A DNA stretch of 64,000 bases from Aureispira sp. CCB-QB1 (GTDB taxonomy: Bacteria; Bacteroidota; Bacteroidia; Chitinophagales; Saprospiraceae). Location: positions 1 through 64,000 of the forward strand of contig NZ_JHBV01000033.1 of NCBI RefSeq assembly GCF_000724545.1, read 5' to 3'. The notes below the pieces were generated by a model. That model had not been told where the DNA came from. It saw only the letters and a list, made by a program, of their open reading frames with translations, and searched no databases. This document shows positions 60,889-64,000 of the stretch, piece after piece. Position 1 is the stretch's first letter, and every line of letters begins with the position of its first letter. Both the position numbers and the translations under genes were made by a program.

Positions 60889-63372
60889 ATGAAAGTTTCA
60901 CTAAATTGGTTAAAACAATACGTTAACGTAAACGAATCCAAAGAGGAAGTCAGTGACATTCTAACGAATATAGGTTTAGAAGTAGAGGGAATGGACATTT
61001 TTGAGAACATCAAAGGTAGCCTAGCAGGATTGGTCATTGGCGAAGTATTGACTTGCCAGAAACACCCTGATGCAGATAAATTGTCTATCACAACGGTTAA
61101 TATTGGTGCAGAAGCACCGTTACAAATTGTTTGTGGAGCACCTAATGCCCCACAGGCAGTTGGCAAAAAAGTTGTTGTGGCGACTGTTGGAACGACCTTG
61201 TATGCTGAAGATGGCAAATCTTTTAAAATCAAAAAGGGAAAAATACGTGGTGAGGAATCTATTGGAATGATTTGCGCAGAAGATGAGATTGGCTTAGGCA
61301 CTTCACACGATGGCATTATGATACTAGACGATGAAAAAGCAAGTGCTGGTATGCCTGCTGCTACTTATTTTTCCGATCGTGTTGTCAGCGATGTGGTTTA
61401 TGAAATTGGCTTAACCCCCAACCGTTCAGATGCAACAGGGCATTTAGGAGTTGCTTTTGATTTGGCTGCCGCTCTCAAAACAAATTATACCAACCAAGGA
61501 ACATTTGAACAACCTGATGTCTCCAATTTCTCTATTGACAATCACAATTTAAACATTGATGTCAATGTTGAAAATCAAGATGCGTGTCCAAGGTATACTG
61601 GGGTTTGCATTGAAGGGGTAACCATTCAAGACGCTCCTCTATGGATGCAAAACCACCTAAAAGCCATCGGCATTGAACCTAAAAACAATGTTGTCGATAT
61701 TACCAACTATGTGCTTCATGAGCTTGGTCAGCCCCTACATGCGTTTGACTATGACCAAATTGAAGGCAAAAAAGTAGTTGTTAAAAACCTAGCAGATCAA
61801 ACAAAATTCACAACACTAGATGAGGTAGAACGCAAACTAAGTCACGAGGATTTGATGATTTGCGATGGGAATGGCAATGGCATGTGCATTGCAGGTGTAT
61901 TTGGAGGTATCCAATCTGGCGTTACCCAAACAACTACTAATATTTTCTTAGAATCTGCTTTTTTTGATGCAATTTCTATTCGCCGTTCAAGCATGCGCCA
62001 TTTGTTGCGTACAGATGCTGCTACTCGTTTTGAAAAGGGAGTAGATCCAAATGGAACTCTATACGCTTTGAAACGAGCGGCATTGCTAATCAAAGAGTAT
62101 GCTGGTGGTACAATTGCTTCAGAAGTCATTGATATTTATCCAAAGCCTGTTCAAAGAGCACAAGTAACGGTTCGTTTTGAGAAAGTAACTGACTTAATTG
62201 GTGCCGATATCCCCAAAGAAGATATTAAGAAAATCTTGGGTTATTTAGACATGAACATCCTAGAAGAAAATGCAGAAGCGTTTACAGTAGATGTTCCCAC
62301 CAACAAAGTTGATGTTACTAGAGATGCGGACGTTATTGAGGAAATCTTGAGAATTTATGGCTACAACAAAGTAGAAACGCCTACAACCGTACACTCTGTA
62401 TTGTCGTTTGCTCCAACTCCTAACCCTTTCAAAGTAAAGAACTTAATTGCTGATTTGTTAACAAGTTCTGGTTTTAATGAGATGATGGCAACCTCTATGA
62501 CGCGTTCTGATTATTACAAAAAGCATTTGCCTCAGGATGAAGATAGTTTGGTGTATGTTAACAATACATCCAACCAACACCTAGACTTGATGCGTCCAAG
62601 TATGCTTTTTAGTGGTCTAGAAGCCATTGTTCACAACCAAAACCGCCAAAATCAAGATTTAAAGTTGTATGAATTTGGCAAAACTTACTTCAAGAAAGTA
62701 ATTGATGGACAAGGAAATAGAGATTATTTTGAACAACAACACATCAGTTTGTTCCTAACTGGTCAACGCAATCCAGAAAATTGGCATCAAAAGGAAAACA
62801 AAGTTAGCTTTTATACGTTAAAAGCTTATGTTGAACATCTTATGACTCGTTTAGGTATATTGCCTAGTTCGATTCAATGTACGCCTCTTAAAGAGGACAA
62901 CGAAGTATTCACCTATGGTTTGAAATATCATAGAGGGAAACAAGAAATTGTATCTTTTGGGCGTTTAGATGGGAACATTGCCTTAGGCATGGGCATCAAA
63001 CAAGAGGTGTTTTATGCTGATTTTGATTTTGACACCATACTTCAAATTTTGAAAAAACACAAAATGAAGTATCAAGCAATGTCAAAATACCCCGCTGTTC
63101 GTCGTGACTTGGCTTTGGTCTTGGATCAAACAGTTGGCTACAACGAAATTTTGGGCATTGCGGTTAAAACTGGTGGCAAACAATTGCAAGCAACGAATTT
63201 ATTTGATGTTTATGAAAATGAAGCGCAAATTGGAGCAGGCAAAAAATCTTGCTCGGTTAGTTTTATCTTTCAAGACGACAATAAAACATTAAAAGATAAA
63301 GATATTGACAAAGTTATGTCAAAACTAATTGCTACTTATGAGAAAAAATTAAACGCCCTCATTCGTAAGTAA
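60889..63372 (+). CDS. pheT: phenylalanine-tRNA ligase beta subunit
   Basis: An 827-residue subunit of the alpha2-beta2 phenylalanyl-tRNA synthetase. Domains in order: start MKVSLNWLKQYV, tRNA-binding OB fold (~40-150, HPDADKLSITTVNIG), B3/B4 editing region (~210-390), B5 (~405-475), catalytic-like core (~480-690) and the C-terminal ferredoxin-fold anticodon-binding domain (~735-827, YPAVRRDLALVLD). Length is normal. pheS is elsewhere, as is common in Bacteroidota. Confidence 0.96.
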   Translation: MKVSLNWLKQYVNVNESKEEVSDILTNIGLEVEGMDIFENIKGSLAGLVIGEVLTCQKHPDADKLSITTVNIGAEAPLQIVCGAPNAPQAVGKKVVVATVGTTLYAEDGKSFKIKKGKIRGEESIGMICAEDEIGLGTSHDGIMILDDEKASAGMPAATYFSDRVVSDVVYEIGLTPNRSDATGHLGVAFDLAAALKTNYTNQGTFEQPDVSNFSIDNHNLNIDVNVENQDACPRYTGVCIEGVTIQDAPLWMQNHLKAIGIEPKNNVVDITNYVLHELGQPLHAFDYDQIEGKKVVVKNLADQTKFTTLDEVERKLSHEDLMICDGNGNGMCIAGVFGGIQSGVTQTTTNIFLESAFFDAISIRRSSMRHLLRTDAATRFEKGVDPNGTLYALKRAALLIKEYAGGTIASEVIDIYPKPVQRAQVTVRFEKVTDLIGADIPKEDIKKILGYLDMNILEENAEAFTVDVPTNKVDVTRDADVIEEILRIYGYNKVETPTTVHSVLSFAPTPNPFKVKNLIADLLTSSGFNEMMATSMTRSDYYKKHLPQDEDSLVYVNNTSNQHLDLMRPSMLFSGLEAIVHNQNRQNQDLKLYEFGKTYFKKVIDGQGNRDYFEQQHISLFLTGQRNPENWHQKENKVSFYTLKAYVEHLMTRLGILPSSIQCTPLKEDNEVFTYGLKYHRGKQEIVSFGRLDGNIALGMGIKQEVFYADFDFDTILQILKKHKMKYQAMSKYPAVRRDLALVLDQTVGYNEILGIAVKTGGKQLQATNLFDVYENEAQIGAGKKSCSVSFIFQDDNKTLKDKDIDKVMSKLIATYEKKLNALIRK

Positions 63373-63381
63373 AGCATTCAA

Positions 63382-63429
63382 AATTGATGGTTTGGGTATC
63401 TATTCATTTAATTTCCCCAACCATCAATT
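63382..63429 (+). terminator. hairpin after pheT
   Basis: Stem TTGATGGTTTGGG with CCCCAACCATCAA, 20-base loop, then a T-rich stretch. May reduce read-through into the zapA pair. Confidence 0.65.
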
Positions 63430-63468
63430 TTACTTTAATAATTCATAATTTTTTTAGAATTACCAAAA

Positions 63469-63768
63469 ATGAGTACCTTAGAGGTAAAGTTAGAGGAGAT
63501 AGAGAGAAAAGTAATAAAACTAGTAGAACAAAATCTTCAATTCAAAGAAATTTGTGAAGATTTGTTAATCGTGCGCCGTAGGCTAGAAAAAGAGAATGAA
63601 GCATTGAGGCAACAGCTTGCTGGACAAGCAGACGAAGTTAAAGAACTCGCAAACAAAACACAAAAACTAGAACTAACTTACAAAGAGGACACGGAAGGAA
63701 TAAAGAAAAAAATCGATCAATATATTCAAGATATAGATACAAGTATTGAGTGGCTTCAGCAGCTCTAA
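63469..63768 (+). CDS. coiled-coil protein next to zapA
   Basis: A 99-residue soluble protein, almost wholly heptad coiled coil (EVKLEEIERKVIKLVEQNLQFKEICEDLLIVRRRLEKENEALRQQL). In Bacteroidota a ZapB-like short coiled-coil gene commonly sits between pheT and zapA, as here. Likely acts in division-ring assembly; inferred from context. Confidence 0.75.
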   Translation: MSTLEVKLEEIERKVIKLVEQNLQFKEICEDLLIVRRRLEKENEALRQQLAGQADEVKELANKTQKLELTYKEDTEGIKKKIDQYIQDIDTSIEWLQQL

Positions 63769-63778
63769 ATTGTAGCCA

Positions 63779-64000
63779 ATGGACGAAGATAACTTATTGA
63801 CTATACCAGTTGTGTTAGCAGGACGTACATACCCTGTTATGGTAACACAAGATGAAGTTGAAGGTGTAACGCTTATCAACCAACAACTTAATAAGGAGTT
63901 CTTGGATTTGCAACGTCGCTATGCCAATAAGCTAAACAAACAAGATATCTTATCGATGCTTTTATTAACCTATGCTAAAGATTTGCACGAGGAGCGCCAA
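63779..64000 (+). CDS. zapA: cell division protein ZapA (3' truncated by window)
   Basis: The first 74 residues from ATG at 63779 are visible: IPVVLAGRTYPVMVTQDEVEGVTLINQQLNKEF, then a start of the coiled coil. The beta-hairpin/helix N-terminal domain matches ZapA, which crosslinks FtsZ filaments. The frame is open to the window edge. It starts ten bases after the coiled-coil gene's stop. Confidence 0.85.
   Translation, partial: MDEDNLLTIPVVLAGRTYPVMVTQDEVEGVTLINQQLNKEFLDLQRRYANKLNKQDILSMLLLTYAKDLHEERQ

Noticed and set aside
60855-61316. 153-codon minus-strand frame antisense to pheT start
   Set aside because: It lies wholly opposite the conserved N-terminus and tRNA-binding domain of PheT and its sequence is low-complexity Ser/Pro/Thr, as expected of an antisense shadow.

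Overview
The window reads as a chromosomal segment of an AT-rich Bacteroidota, probably a Saprospiria-like marine gliding bacterium; the class is inferred, the phylum is well supported. Evidence for the phylum is the promoter type TTG-N20-TAnnTTTG found at many sites, the scarcity of Shine-Dalgarno sequences, type IX secretion C-terminal sorting domains, a Flavobacteriia-type mevalonate kinase, and families such as DUF5685, DUF6495 and DUF3857. There is no prophage, CRISPR array or transposase gene. Most of the window is ordinary housekeeping and envelope genes separated by fairly long AT-rich spacers, several of which hold copies of a dispersed, non-coding repeat family.

Layout. 1-640: three tandem leftward promoters that look like those of a stable-RNA operon beyond the left edge. 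0.6-8.7 kb: DUF5685 protein, CpeT-like lipoprotein, mevalonate kinase, an ABC-2 type exporter pair, two small membrane proteins and an LRR protein. 9-14.5 kb: a mosaic LRR/BRCT-like protein, then a metal-type group (MbnP-like T9SS cargo, small lipoprotein, CDICGCG outer-membrane protein, small CxGKC membrane protein). 14.7-22.5 kb: flippase, ECF sigma factor with membrane regulator and OmpA protein, glycosyltransferase, three-module winged-helix-like membrane protein, outer-membrane barrel. 22.6-30.5 kb: ZupT-like transporter, RecR, YifB/ComM, FabI, fascin-like lipoprotein, GT-C-like protein and GT2.

30.6-33.7 kb: methionine assembly controlled by a SAM-I riboswitch with a clear terminator/antiterminator, driving an OsmC-sulfhydrylase fusion and MetX. 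33.7-44.9 kb: TPR lipoprotein, a triplicated-domain secreted protein, NTF2-like protein, MarR regulator with two near-identical operators, MacB-type permease plus HlyD-type adaptor, NrnA, DUF6495 and hypothetical proteins. 45-58.5 kb: dockerin/cohesin-like T9SS protein, Tat-type GH1, DUF3857 protein, ParB without ParA, kynurenine monooxygenase with a yeast-type cytosine deaminase, monooxygenase and nitroreductase facing an HxlR regulator through interlocked promoters.

59.3-60.3 kb holds the least explained structure: two tandem, homologous, apparently non-coding leftward transcription units. Each has three operator-like boxes at an exact 21-bp period, a canonical promoter at identical spacing, and a U-tailed intrinsic terminator with a stem-preserving substitution. 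They look like a pair of regulated small RNAs, possibly under a LytTR-type regulator. The window ends in pheT - coiled-coil protein - zapA, with zapA cut by the right edge.
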